The translations under genes were made by a program, and so were the position numbers. 12,221 nucleotides of DNA from Candidatus Sivonenia alaskensis PMM_0068 (GTDB lineage: Bacteria > Cyanobacteriota > Cyanobacteriia > Gloeobacterales > PMM-0068): NCBI GenBank assembly GCA_949127685.1, contig CASBPW010000075.1:1-12221 (forward strand), in the 5' to 3' direction. This document shows, one piece after another, positions 1 to 7,073 of the stretch; position 1 is the stretch's first letter; each line of letters starts with the position of its first letter. Below the pieces are notes generated by a model. The model saw only the letters and a program-made list of their open reading frames with translations, searched no databases and had not been told where the DNA came from.

Positions 1-522
1 ATCTTTAGGATCGAGGTGAACCGCTTGCACTTGAAGGGCGAGTTTTTGACAAGCTTGAACAATCTCTTGTCTACCGCCATAGTTGGTGGCCACATTAAAG
101 AGAATGGCTTCATTTCCGCTGGTTGCATCGGTCGCTCGCTGGATCTCTGCCCTCAGGAGCTCTGGTAGAGCCTGCAGGTCTCCCACAAAACGGATTTTTA
201 CTCCTTCCGCTACCATTTCTTTGAGTTCTCGACGGAGTACGGTCTGGAATAAAGTCATCAAGAACTGTACTTCTTCTAGCGGTCTCCCCCAGTTCTCTGT
301 AGAAAAAGCATAGACCGTCAAAGCTTCAATGCCCCAGTCTTTGCAGCAGCGGAGGATCTCTTTCAAGGTAGCTACTCCTTGGCGGTGTCCCATAATTCGG
401 GGAAGCCCACGACTCTTCGCCCATCGGCCATTGCCATCCATAATCACCGCAACATGGCGGGGCAAATGTGTTTGTAATAAATCCGATGGTAGCGTGCGAA
501 TAGAAACCGGAAGGGCAGTCAT
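1..522 (-). CDS. uppS: Isoprenyl transferase / undecaprenyl diphosphate synthase, 3'-truncated by window edge
   Basis: This cis-prenyltransferase adds isopentenyl units to farnesyl or geranylgeranyl diphosphate. In bacteria it makes the undecaprenyl carrier used for peptidoglycan and polysaccharide export; it acts at the cytoplasmic face of the membrane. The first 174 codons are visible out of roughly 250 usual for the family. Visible motifs are HVAVIMDGNGRWAK (residues 23-36, catalytic Asp29), MGHRQG (44-49), VYAFSTENWGRP (70-81) and TNYGGRQEI near residue 160. The ATG at 522-520 overlaps the cdaA stop codon as ATGA, so translation is probably coupled to cdaA. It was chosen because the conserved N-terminus follows at the normal distance; a GTG four bases upstream is in another frame. 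Cyanobacteria can carry more than one cis-prenyltransferase, so the exact chain length made is inferred. Confidence 0.95.
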   Translation of the reverse strand, partial: MTALPVSIRTLPSDLLQTHLPRHVAVIMDGNGRWAKSRGLPRIMGHRQGVATLKEILRCCKDWGIEALTVYAFSTENWGRPLEEVQFLMTLFQTVLRRELKEMVAEGVKIRFVGDLQALPELLRAEIQRATDATSGNEAILFNVATNYGGRQEIVQACQKLALQVQAVHLDPKD

Positions 523-1388
523 TCACCAGTTCTCGAATTACTAGAAGGAGATAGGAAGCGCTTGGTCAACAGAGAGATGTTAGGCATCATGGTAGAGGTC
601 TGTCTTTCCCGTTCAGGGGAATAACGCTGGTTGAGTAAGTCTTTTAGCTGTTCCACAGTGAGCGGTCTGTAGATTTGCCCACCTTCGGCAAAGGAAATTG
701 AACCTGTTTCCTCGGAAACAATAATACAGCGTGAATCAGTCTGTTCCGTCACTCCGATACCTGCTCGGTGGCGAGTCCCCAACTTGCGGGAGGTGACTTG
801 GTCGGTCATCGGCAGAATAACTCCTGCTGTTTCAATACGCCAATCTCGCAAAACTACTGCACCGTCATGAAGGGGCGTTTTAGGGTGAAATAAAGACAAA
901 AGAAGTTCGTGCTTGAGTTGAGCATCTAAACGCACACCGCCGTCTGTAAGTAAGTTTTCTTGGATGGGCGTACCTTCCAAGACTATCAAAGCACCGATGC
1001 GTTGTTGAGAAAGTTCTTTGACCGCGACAAGAAGTTCTTCTACGGAAGGATTATTCATAGTCGAGGGACGATCTGGAAGCAGAGCGGTAATAAAATCGCC
1101 GCGCCCCAGCTTTTCTAGAAATTTCCGCAATTCTGGTTGAAAAACAATGATGATAGCTACGAAAAGCCCGACAGAGAGCTTATCTAAAATGAACGTGAGA
1201 AGCTTCAGGTCAGCCAGATAACTGAGAACATAAATAGCTCCTAGAATCAATGCTCCCCTGGTCAGCCATACTGCACGGGTTTTACGGATGAGCTGATAGA
1301 CAAAATAAAGGAGCAACACAACGGACGCCCAATCCACAAAATCGATGGGGCGCACATTCTGCACAAACTGCTCAAAATTAAATCCCAC
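519..1388 (-). CDS. cdaA: Diadenylate cyclase, membrane-anchored CdaA type
   Basis: This enzyme condenses two ATP into cyclic di-AMP, a second messenger that controls potassium and osmotic balance; in cyanobacteria it also affects night survival and binds SbtB. Numbered from the GTG at 1388 (289 aa), three hydrophobic segments lie near residues 22-35, 43-60 and 64-82. The DisA_N domain spans about 85-260. Its two signature motifs are intact: DGA at 175-177 (in PLHDGAVVLRD) and RHR at 206-208 (in GTRHRAGIGVTE). This is the CdaA/DacA architecture, not DisA. Start choice: a GTG at 1403 is also in frame, but its AGGA touches the codon with no spacing. The GTG at 1388 has AAGGA 7 bases upstream, so I prefer it. 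No cdaR or glmM lies beside it; its partner is uppS, overlapping by 4 bases. Confidence 0.95.
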   Translation of the reverse strand: MGFNFEQFVQNVRPIDFVDWASVVLLLYFVYQLIRKTRAVWLTRGALILGAIYVLSYLADLKLLTFILDKLSVGLFVAIIIVFQPELRKFLEKLGRGDFITALLPDRPSTMNNPSVEELLVAVKELSQQRIGALIVLEGTPIQENLLTDGGVRLDAQLKHELLLSLFHPKTPLHDGAVVLRDWRIETAGVILPMTDQVTSRKLGTRHRAGIGVTEQTDSRCIIVSEETGSISFAEGGQIYRPLTVEQLKDLLNQRYSPERERQTSTMMPNISLLTKRFLSPSSNSRTGE

Positions 1389-1395
1389 AGCTAAA

Positions 1396-1400
1396 TCCTT
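1396..1400 (-). promoter_or_regulatory. Ribosome binding site that decides the cdaA start
   Basis: AAGGA on the minus strand sits 7 bases before the GTG at 1388-1386. The in-frame GTG at 1403 overlaps this region and lacks a usable Shine-Dalgarno spacing, and an in-frame TGA lies two codons upstream of it. The site therefore argues for the shorter 289-residue protein. Confidence 0.5.
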
Positions 1401-1432
1401 CACTCCTCATAAGCGTAGTCATTTTTTGGTTA

Positions 1433-1446
1433 GAACGTATACGCTC
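1433..1446. repeat. Near-perfect palindrome upstream of cdaA
   Basis: GAACGTATACGCTC pairs at 6 of 7 positions around its centre, with CGTATACG as a perfect core. It lies about 45 bases before the preferred cdaA start, where a promoter or operator would be expected. It could bind a dimeric regulator; chance is also possible. Confidence 0.4.
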
Positions 1447-1483
1447 CAAACAACAAAGTAGTAGTTCGGTGAAACACCAACCT

Positions 1484-1497
1484 TTCACTTAAGTGAA
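1484..1497. repeat. Perfect 14-base palindrome
   Basis: TTCACTTAAGTGAA is identical to its reverse complement. It lies in the middle of the divergent intergenic region, closer to cdaA (96 bases from the start) than to the mazG-like gene. With no loop it is more like a protein-binding site than a terminator. I do not recognise a matching regulator. Confidence 0.45.
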
Positions 1498-1587
1498 TGA
1501 AGAGAGTTCCAAGGTGGACTTCTCTGACTTCTCTATTCTCCCCTAATCTCAGGACCTCTAGAAGAGTTTATTAGTTCCAAATGTATA

Positions 1588-1621
1588 TGATGAACACCAT
1601 AAAGTAGTAAATTGTTCATCA
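1588..1621. promoter_or_regulatory. Inverted repeat in the presumed mazG-like promoter region
   Basis: TGATGAACA (1588-1596) and TGTTCATCA (1613-1621) are exact 9-base inverted repeats with a 16-base gap. A possible -35-like TTGTTC (1612-1617) lies inside the right arm and a -10-like TATATA follows at 1639-1644. Their 21-base gap is too long for a normal sigma-70 promoter, so the promoter call is weak. The arms could be an operator. T-rich sequence follows, so a weak hairpin in RNA is another reading. Confidence 0.3.
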
Positions 1622-1721
1622 AATTTTTTGTTTGGCTCTATATAGAAAATTTTTACAAAGTTTTTCTTTATTCGGGTAATTTGCGTAAATCTAGATAAAT
1701 CCAGAATTAATAGGAAGGAAT

Positions 1722-2816
1722 ATGAAGCAGTGCACGCTGATTGGTCTTGGGCCTGGGTCGCCAGACCATCTTACATTTCGCGCAAAAATTGCTTGCGAAC
1801 AGGCTAAACCCCTTTATGTCAAAGATAAGGACCATCCTGTAGTTATTGATCTGCAGCAAAGGGGCTATCCGATTCAGGAGATTACCCTAGAAGAAGTACA
1901 AAACTTACTCCAACAGGACCAACCTTTTTCTTATGCGGTACCTGGCCATCCGCTGGAAGATGAAATGTCCCAAGCGTTAGGGCCCTATTGCGGAGCATTG
2001 ATTCCTGGAGTGTCCATACGTCGTTTCCCTCAGGACCTAGAACGTTTGGAGCAATTCATGGCGATAGTCGCTAAGGTCCGCAGCGAATGTCCCTGGGATG
2101 CCGCTCAAACCCCGGCAAGTTTATGCCCCTATGTCTTGGAAGAAGCCTATGAAACCGTAGATGCTATCGAATCTGGGGATATTCAACATATTCAAGAAGA
2201 ACTAGGGGATTTATTGCTCCAAATTGCTCTTCAAGCTCAAATCTTCAGCGAACGGGGATTGTTTGGTTGGGCAGAGATTGCTCAGGGAATCACCGACAAA
2301 CTGATTCGTCGTCATCCTCATGTATTTGCAGAGGCAGATTTAAGGACTCCTGAGGAAGTGTCCATTACCTGGGAGCAAATCAAAAGTCAGGAGGCACAAG
2401 CCAAGGGCATTACTCAGACACTCAGTACTAAATTGGCCAAGATCCCTCGTTCTATGAGTAGCTTGGGGGCTTGCCTCAAAATTTCTCAGAAAGTAGCGGC
2501 TCTTGGTTTTGAATGGCCAGACTTGGGGTCCGTTTGGGCCAAGTTCGACGAGGAATTGGAAGAACTGAAACAGGCTATTGGTCATGAGTCCGCCAAACGT
2601 CAAGGGGAAGAACTGGGGGATGTGTTGTTTACGCTGGTAAACTTGGCCCGTTGGTTAGAAGTCAATCCAGAGATCGCTCTGCAAGAAACTAATCAACGTT
2701 TTTTAGCTCGGATAGAGCAAGTGGAATCCCTGGCCGGTCGTCCTTTGTCCGATCATTCTCTAGAGGAATTAGAAAGCCTATGGCAACAGGCTAAACAAAA
2801 ATTAGCAGGTCAATAA
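1722..2816 (+). CDS. mazG: MazG-family nucleoside triphosphate pyrophosphohydrolase with partial tetrapyrrole-methylase-like N-terminus
   Basis: MazG hydrolyses (d)NTPs to NMP and PPi, and is thought to clear aberrant nucleotides from the cytosol. The 364-residue protein has two MazG halves. The first begins with ECPWDAAQTP (122-131) and carries the metal-binding EEAYE (140-144) and EELGD (159-163). The second carries DEELEELKQ (276-284) and EELGD (296-300). Both acidic sets are intact, so activity is likely. Residues 4-100 resemble the front half of a tetrapyrrole (SAM-dependent) methylase as fused in Bacillus YabN: LIGLGPGSPDHLT (6-18), KDHPVV (36-41) and YAVPGHPL (71-78). The second methylase half is missing, so this part is probably not a working methyltransferase. 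AGGAAGGA at 1712-1719 gives a good ribosome binding site. It appears to lead a three-gene run with the GNAT gene and mutS. Confidence 0.93.
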   Translation: MKQCTLIGLGPGSPDHLTFRAKIACEQAKPLYVKDKDHPVVIDLQQRGYPIQEITLEEVQNLLQQDQPFSYAVPGHPLEDEMSQALGPYCGALIPGVSIRRFPQDLERLEQFMAIVAKVRSECPWDAAQTPASLCPYVLEEAYETVDAIESGDIQHIQEELGDLLLQIALQAQIFSERGLFGWAEIAQGITDKLIRRHPHVFAEADLRTPEEVSITWEQIKSQEAQAKGITQTLSTKLAKIPRSMSSLGACLKISQKVAALGFEWPDLGSVWAKFDEELEELKQAIGHESAKRQGEELGDVLFTLVNLARWLEVNPEIALQETNQRFLARIEQVESLAGRPLSDHSLEELESLWQQAKQKLAGQ

Positions 2817-2915
2817 ATGCCCCTAAAATAGGTAAATAGGTTTTCTCGAACTACGCTTGGGCATAGTATTGATAATCTATTCTTTTGTTTGAGTACTCTG
2901 AAGTCTGCCTTAGCT

Positions 2916-3551
2916 ATGACATCTTTGCCTGCAACTTCTTACTCTGGATATTTTGAACGTGGAGGGAACGGACTAGACCCTCTACGGAAATTGGTAATTC
3001 GATCAGCTACGGCCTGGGAGTCTGAACCCTTAGCCAGCCTGTTGCTCTGTTGTTTCCACGGCAGCGGTGGTTTCAATGACCTCTTGGCTCATTGGCTGAA
3101 AAGCAACTTGATGAGAGAACTGACTATTCGTTTTAATAGGCCTGCTACGGATTATCTTTGCTTGGTAGCCCATTTGGATGGAAAACTAGTGGCGACCGTG
3201 GAGATGGTGCTAAAGCCAGTTCCTGTTGCCTATCAGCGAGGGCGTAAAGCAGACATGCGGCATTATGTATACGTTTCTAATTTGGCAGTCCACCCAAAGT
3301 ATCGGCGTCTAGGCATCGCCCAGCGTTTACTCAGCCGAGTGGAAGAAGTGGCTGTAAGCTGGCGTCAACCCTCGGTTCGTCTGCATGTCTTAAGCCATAA
3401 TCGTAGTGCTCTTAAGCTCTATCAGTCCCGTGGGTATCGATTGGAACGAGAAGAACTTGACTGGTCTAACCTCCTGTGGCCCAGGTTTGGGGGCAAGTGG
3501 TTGATGAAAAAACGTCTTCCTGAACCGATCAGGACCTATAGGCTCCCATGA
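2916..3551 (+). CDS. GNAT-family N-acetyltransferase (RimI-like)
   Basis: The protein is predicted to move an acetyl group from acetyl-CoA to an amine; the substrate is unknown. The GNAT fold covers about residues 26-180 of 211. Motif A reads SNLAVHPKYRRLGIAQRLL (121-139), with the acetyl-CoA loop R130-x-x-G133-x-A135. The C-terminal part has SHNRSALKLYQSRGY (160-174), with the usual Asn and Tyr. This is close to RimI and other protein-acetylating GNATs, but the specificity of RimI cannot be claimed. Start: the ATG at 2916 was chosen. A TTG at 2889 would add nine residues, and neither has a clear ribosome binding site. The stop overlaps the mutS start as ATGA, so co-translation with mutS is likely. 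The 72 bases after the mazG-like gene are short enough for one operon. Confidence 0.85.
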   Translation: MTSLPATSYSGYFERGGNGLDPLRKLVIRSATAWESEPLASLLLCCFHGSGGFNDLLAHWLKSNLMRELTIRFNRPATDYLCLVAHLDGKLVATVEMVLKPVPVAYQRGRKADMRHYVYVSNLAVHPKYRRLGIAQRLLSRVEEVAVSWRQPSVRLHVLSHNRSALKLYQSRGYRLEREELDWSNLLWPRFGGKWLMKKRLPEPIRTYRLP

Positions 3552-6073
3552 GTGAACAGACCTCTCTTGACTTTGGTGATATTCAGCTAGAAGATACGAC
3601 ACCGATGATGCGGCAATATTTGGAAATTAAATCCAAATATACCCATTGCCTCCTCCTCTACCGAATGGGTGATTTCTACGAGGCTTTCCTGGAGGATGCC
3701 AAGACGCTTTCTCGTGAATTGGAACTCGTGCTTACGGGGCGTCAAGCCGGGGAAAAATTAGGTCGGATCCCTATGGCTGGGATTCCTTACCACGCCTTAG
3801 AACGCTATGCGGCTCAACTGGTGGAAAAAGGGTATGCCTTGGCCATTTGTGACCAAATGGAAGCGGCAGACCAAGCCAAAGGATTGGTGCGGCGGGAAGT
3901 AACGCGGGTGATTACTCCAGGGACGCTTCTGGAAGAAGGAATGTTGGCGGCTCGTCAAAACAACTATTTGATTGCCCTCGTTCAAGCAGGAGAGCATTGG
4001 GGACTGGCCTATGCCGACATTTCTACGGGGGAATTTCGGGTGATGCAGGTGGAAGGATTAGAACCTCTGGTCCAGGAGGTTTATCGCCTTAATCCCTCAG
4101 AGATTTTACTCCCTACCGATACGCCAAACCCCCTCAAACTCCTACGTCCCGGTGAACGTTCTGAACACCTCCCCGAATATTTACCGGGACAGTTCTGCTA
4201 TACCCTGCGTTCCCAACGGGGTTTTCTGCTGGATGAAGCGAAAGAACGAGTTTTTCGGACCTTTAAAGTCCGGTCTCTAGAAGGATTTGGTTGTACTCAA
4301 CTCCCCTTAGCGATCCGGGCGGCAGGGGGCCTCTTGGAATATCTGGAAGATGTCGGTATGGCGGTCCCTCTGCAGGGGATACAGACCTACACGCTCAGTC
4401 AGTATCTGCTTTTGGACTCCCAAACTCGGCGCAACTTGGAACTCACCCAGACGGTACGGGATGGTAGCTATAACGGGTCCTTATTGTGGGCCCTAGACCG
4501 TACTAAAACGAGTATGGGTGGGCGGGCACTGCGTAGTTGGTTGATGCAGCCCTTGCTCTCGGTCCAAGCGATTGAAGAACGCTTAGCTTCTGTTGAAGAA
4601 TTGGTCCAAGATGGTTTCCTCCGGCAACAGGTCCAACGGACCTTAGAAGGGGTCTATGATCTGGAACGGCTGTCCAGTCGTGCCGGATCCGGTACGGCTA
4701 ATGCCAGAGACCTCGTAGCCTTGGGGGAGTCTTTAGCGAAGTTGCCAGATATTGCCGTTGTGGTGGCTGACGCAAAGTCTTCCTATCTGACCCCCTTACA
4801 AGAAGTCTCTCCTGAACTTCAAGCTTTGGCTGAAAAAATTTTGCGGACGCTGGTAGAGTCCCCGCCGCTCACGCTGACCGAAGGGGGCTTGATCCGCTCT
4901 GGAATGCATGAACCTCTAGACCAACTCAATCAACAGGTGGAAGCGGACCGTCAGTGGATTGCCAACCTGGAGACTACAGAACGCCAACGTACGGGTGTTT
5001 CCACGCTCAAAGTGAGCTTCAATAAAACCTTCGGCTACTACCTTTCTGTTAGCCGGACTAAGTCGAGTCAAGTCCCCCAGGACTATATCCGTAAACAAAC
5101 CCTTGTTAATGAAGAGCGCTACATTACACCAGAACTTAAAGAAAAAGAATCCCGCATTCTGAATGCTAGAGAGCAACGGGAACGTTTAGAGTATGAGCTA
5201 TTTCTGGAGTTGCGCAAGTCGGTCGCTCATCATGTGGTGGCTATTCGTCAAATCGCACTACATTTATCGCGTTTGGATTCTTTGGCTAGTTTGGCAGAAG
5301 TCGCCGTCTACCGAAAATATACCCGACCTAAGATGGCGACAGACCGAAGAATAGAAATTGAACAAGGTCGTCATCCAGTGATTGAGCAGCGTCTACCTGA
5401 GGGATTTTTTGTTCCGAATGATGCGCACTTGAGTAGCACGGACCTTGACCCAGATTTGATTGTGCTTACAGGACCAAATATGTCTGGAAAGTCTTCTTAT
5501 TTGCGGCAGGTGGGCTTGATTCAACTGATGGCACAAATGGGTAGTTTTGTGCCTGCAGATGCAGCCTATCTTAGTATTGCAGACCGTATCTTCACGCGTG
5601 TGGGAGCGGTGGATGACTTAGCCATGGGGCAGTCTACTTTCATGGTAGAAATGACGGAAACAGCCAATATTCTGAATCATGCAACCCCTAAATCATTAGT
5701 GCTCCTTGATGAAATTGGTCGAGGCACGGCTACTTTTGATGGGCTTTCTATCGCTTGGGCTGTAGCAGAATATCTGGCAGCACAGATTGGGTCTCGGACT
5801 ATTTTTGCTACTCATTACCATGAGCTGAATGAACTAGCACATACCTTAGAAAATGTCGCAAATTACCATGTTATGGTGCAAGAATTGGAAGAGGAGGTCG
5901 TCTTTCTGCATCGGGTAGAAGCAGGGGGAGCAGATCGTTCCTATGGGATCGAAGTAGGGCGATTGGCAGGGTTGCCGCCTGCAGTTATTCAACGGGCCAA
6001 GGAAGTCATGCATCAGGTGGAACAGCACTCTCAGATTGCGGTTGGATTGCGTCGTCCGCAAGAGAAGAAGTGA
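3548..6073 (+). CDS. mutS: DNA mismatch repair protein MutS
   Basis: MutS binds base mismatches and small loops in DNA and uses ATP to recruit MutL. The 841-residue protein has the full MutS1 layout. The mismatch-binding domain has the Phe-x-Glu reading motif in GDFYEAF (F43, E45). A connector, lever and clamp follow (about 135-600), then the ATPase domain. That domain shows Walker A GPNMSGKSS (642-650), a Walker B region VLLDEIGRGTATFDG (718-732) and the ATHYHEL switch (754-760). The end HSQIAVGLR (827-835) is followed by only a few residues, so there is no long C-terminal tetramerisation tail as in E. coli (853 aa). The mismatch motif and the lack of a Smr domain rule out MutS2. The start overlaps the GNAT stop; there is little ribosome binding site, consistent with coupled translation. 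It converges on the ydcF-like gene. Confidence 0.97.
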   Translation: MSEQTSLDFGDIQLEDTTPMMRQYLEIKSKYTHCLLLYRMGDFYEAFLEDAKTLSRELELVLTGRQAGEKLGRIPMAGIPYHALERYAAQLVEKGYALAICDQMEAADQAKGLVRREVTRVITPGTLLEEGMLAARQNNYLIALVQAGEHWGLAYADISTGEFRVMQVEGLEPLVQEVYRLNPSEILLPTDTPNPLKLLRPGERSEHLPEYLPGQFCYTLRSQRGFLLDEAKERVFRTFKVRSLEGFGCTQLPLAIRAAGGLLEYLEDVGMAVPLQGIQTYTLSQYLLLDSQTRRNLELTQTVRDGSYNGSLLWALDRTKTSMGGRALRSWLMQPLLSVQAIEERLASVEELVQDGFLRQQVQRTLEGVYDLERLSSRAGSGTANARDLVALGESLAKLPDIAVVVADAKSSYLTPLQEVSPELQALAEKILRTLVESPPLTLTEGGLIRSGMHEPLDQLNQQVEADRQWIANLETTERQRTGVSTLKVSFNKTFGYYLSVSRTKSSQVPQDYIRKQTLVNEERYITPELKEKESRILNAREQRERLEYELFLELRKSVAHHVVAIRQIALHLSRLDSLASLAEVAVYRKYTRPKMATDRRIEIEQGRHPVIEQRLPEGFFVPNDAHLSSTDLDPDLIVLTGPNMSGKSSYLRQVGLIQLMAQMGSFVPADAAYLSIADRIFTRVGAVDDLAMGQSTFMVEMTETANILNHATPKSLVLLDEIGRGTATFDGLSIAWAVAEYLAAQIGSRTIFATHYHELNELAHTLENVANYHVMVQELEEEVVFLHRVEAGGADRSYGIEVGRLAGLPPAVIQRAKEVMHQVEQHSQIAVGLRRPQEKK

Positions 6074-6160
6074 ATTTTTGATACTTAACTAATGTGAGTT
6101 CGGTTGAATCTCTGAGATCCACGATAAGCCTTTCATGGGTTTAGATCCACCAGTATCAAC

Positions 6161-6179
6161 AAAAAATCATGGGGCATGA
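6161..6179 (-). terminator. Weak candidate intrinsic terminator of the ydcF-like gene
   Basis: Read on the minus strand, TCATG-CCC-CATGA forms a 5-base-pair stem (arms 6175-6179 and 6167-6171) followed at once by six T (6166-6161). It begins 22 bases after the ydcF-like stop. The stem is short, so efficiency is doubtful. I see no good terminator for mutS on the plus strand in this gap; an 8-base inverted repeat (6078-6085 with 6152-6159) spans it but has no T-run after it. Confidence 0.4.
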
Positions 6180-6200
6180 ACCGATGAATGAGAAGTAGAC

Positions 6201-6935
6201 TCATGGACCCTTCTCCTGTCGCGAAAGTCGGCCTGCTAAGCTGTAGTTTGCCAAGCCCATATATTCTCTAAAGACAAGAACTGCTTCTTTTGGAGCAGTG
6301 TATTCGAGGGGTAGTGGGCTTAAGTAAGGCATGACCGTAAACCCCATCCGTTGAAAAGTAAGTAGGGCCCTGAGCATATGGGCTGGATCGGTGATGAGTA
6401 AAATCCGCTGGATCCCTTTTGGTTGTAATAAGATCGCTGCAAAACGGGCATTTTCTTCAGTCGTCTGGGAGCAATTCTCGCTGTTTAGATATTGCTGCGG
6501 AATGCCTCCTGCTGTAAGAAGTTTCATAATCACCGGAGAATCTTCTCTCCCACTCACAAAAATCTTAGGGGCTCGGCCCGTTTTCCAGAGCTTGGCGGCA
6601 ACTTCGGCACGAGACTTTCGAAGATCCTTTCCCCGACCTAGAACCACAATGGCGTCTGCGGATGCACCAGAATCTGGGGGCAGTTGGCCCACCAAGATGC
6701 GATTGCCTAGAGCAATAGTCGGCGGTGCAAGCAGGATACAGTACAGCAGCAATGAGATAGACGCTACCCATCGAATCAGGCGTTTCCAGGGCAGAGCCGG
6801 TATCAGCCAAGTTAAACCTATGCATATCAGCAAAGGCACTACAACCAGCACAGGGGTTGTCAGCCAATCAAAAAATACCCAATTGAACCAGGTCCAAGAG
6901 GTAACCGGGCGGACACATAAGGCGGCATCAAGCAT
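6201..6935 (-). CDS. Membrane-anchored DUF218 (YdcF/SanA/ElyC-type) protein
   Basis: The 244-residue protein has two N-terminal hydrophobic helices (about 28-48 and 53-72) and then a DUF218 domain (about 93-235). Family motifs are ADAIVVLGRGKDLRKSRAE (93-111), KIFVSGRED (124-132), SQTTEENARF (156-165) and LLITDPAHMLRA (179-190). Two helices plus DUF218 is the layout of E. coli ElyC, which affects peptidoglycan assembly and undecaprenyl-phosphate use; E. coli YdcF, by contrast, is soluble and binds SAM. The exact role here is unknown. Given the topology, an envelope function is a reasonable inference. The gene lies downstream of ndhD on the same strand but behind a strong terminator, so it likely has its own promoter. 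No clear ribosome binding site precedes the ATG; only a weak GAGAAA is present. Confidence 0.85.
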   Translation of the reverse strand: MLDAALCVRPVTSWTWFNWVFFDWLTTPVLVVVPLLICIGLTWLIPALPWKRLIRWVASISLLLYCILLAPPTIALGNRILVGQLPPDSGASADAIVVLGRGKDLRKSRAEVAAKLWKTGRAPKIFVSGREDSPVIMKLLTAGGIPQQYLNSENCSQTTEENARFAAILLQPKGIQRILLITDPAHMLRALLTFQRMGFTVMPYLSPLPLEYTAPKEAVLVFREYMGLANYSLAGRLSRQEKGP

Positions 6936-6967
6936 AAAAATTTTCTCAATCGCTCACTAAAGTCACT

Positions 6968-6973
6968 TATATA
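6968..6973 (-). promoter_or_regulatory. Possible -10 element of the ydcF-like gene
   Basis: TATATA on the minus strand lies 32 bases upstream of the ATG at 6935, in the short gap between the ndhD terminator and the gene. No good -35 box stands 16-18 bases before it. It is proposed mainly because the terminator at 7006-7040 means this gene needs a nearby promoter. Confidence 0.3.
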
Positions 6974-7005
6974 GAGGCAGCACTGGAAGCGAAGAACTAG
7001 ATGAT

Positions 7006-7040
7006 AAAAAAGCAGCATCATGGATGATCCACAACACTGC
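7006..7040 (-). terminator. Strong intrinsic terminator after ndhD
   Basis: On the minus strand a 12-base-pair stem (arms 7040-7029 and 7023-7012) encloses a 5-base loop ATCAT and is followed by six T (7011-7006). Four of the 12 pairs are G-U wobbles on this strand. Read on the plus strand the same positions become A-C mismatches, so the hairpin works in one direction only. It begins 33 bases after the ndhD stop and closes the ndhF-ndhD unit. Confidence 0.85.
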
Positions 7041-7073
7041 CTTTTAGGTCTTCGGCAAGATTTAGCTACTCAT

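Larger units (their letters stand above)
1389..1721. other. Divergent intergenic region between cdaA and the mazG-like gene
   Basis: This AT-rich stretch separates two outward-reading genes and must hold both of their promoters. I see no gene in it. It contains a near-perfect palindrome (1433-1446), a perfect 14-base palindrome (1484-1497), a tandem 9-base repeat GACTTCTCT (1517-1525 and 1526-1534), a 9-base inverted repeat (1588-1596 with 1613-1621), and two copies of AAAGTAGTA (1455-1463 and 1601-1609). No canonical pair of -35 and -10 boxes stands out. The repeats could be operators, but none matches a regulator site I can name. Confidence 0.6.

Noticed and set aside
1378..1410. A ten-residue ATG frame on the minus strand overlapping the cdaA start, which could be a leader peptide
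   Set aside because: It has no ribosome binding site of its own and no run of regulatory codons; an open frame this short is expected by chance.
6078..6159. Inverted repeat TTGATACT...AGTATCAA between mutS and the ydcF-like gene, considered as a shared bidirectional terminator
   Set aside because: The arms are 66 bases apart and no T-run follows the stem on the plus strand, so it does not have the form of an intrinsic terminator.
6391..6960. A 189-codon open frame on the plus strand, antisense to the ydcF-like gene
   Set aside because: It lies inside a gene with clear DUF218 motifs on the other strand, and its translation shows no recognisable domain and a composition typical of an antisense shadow.
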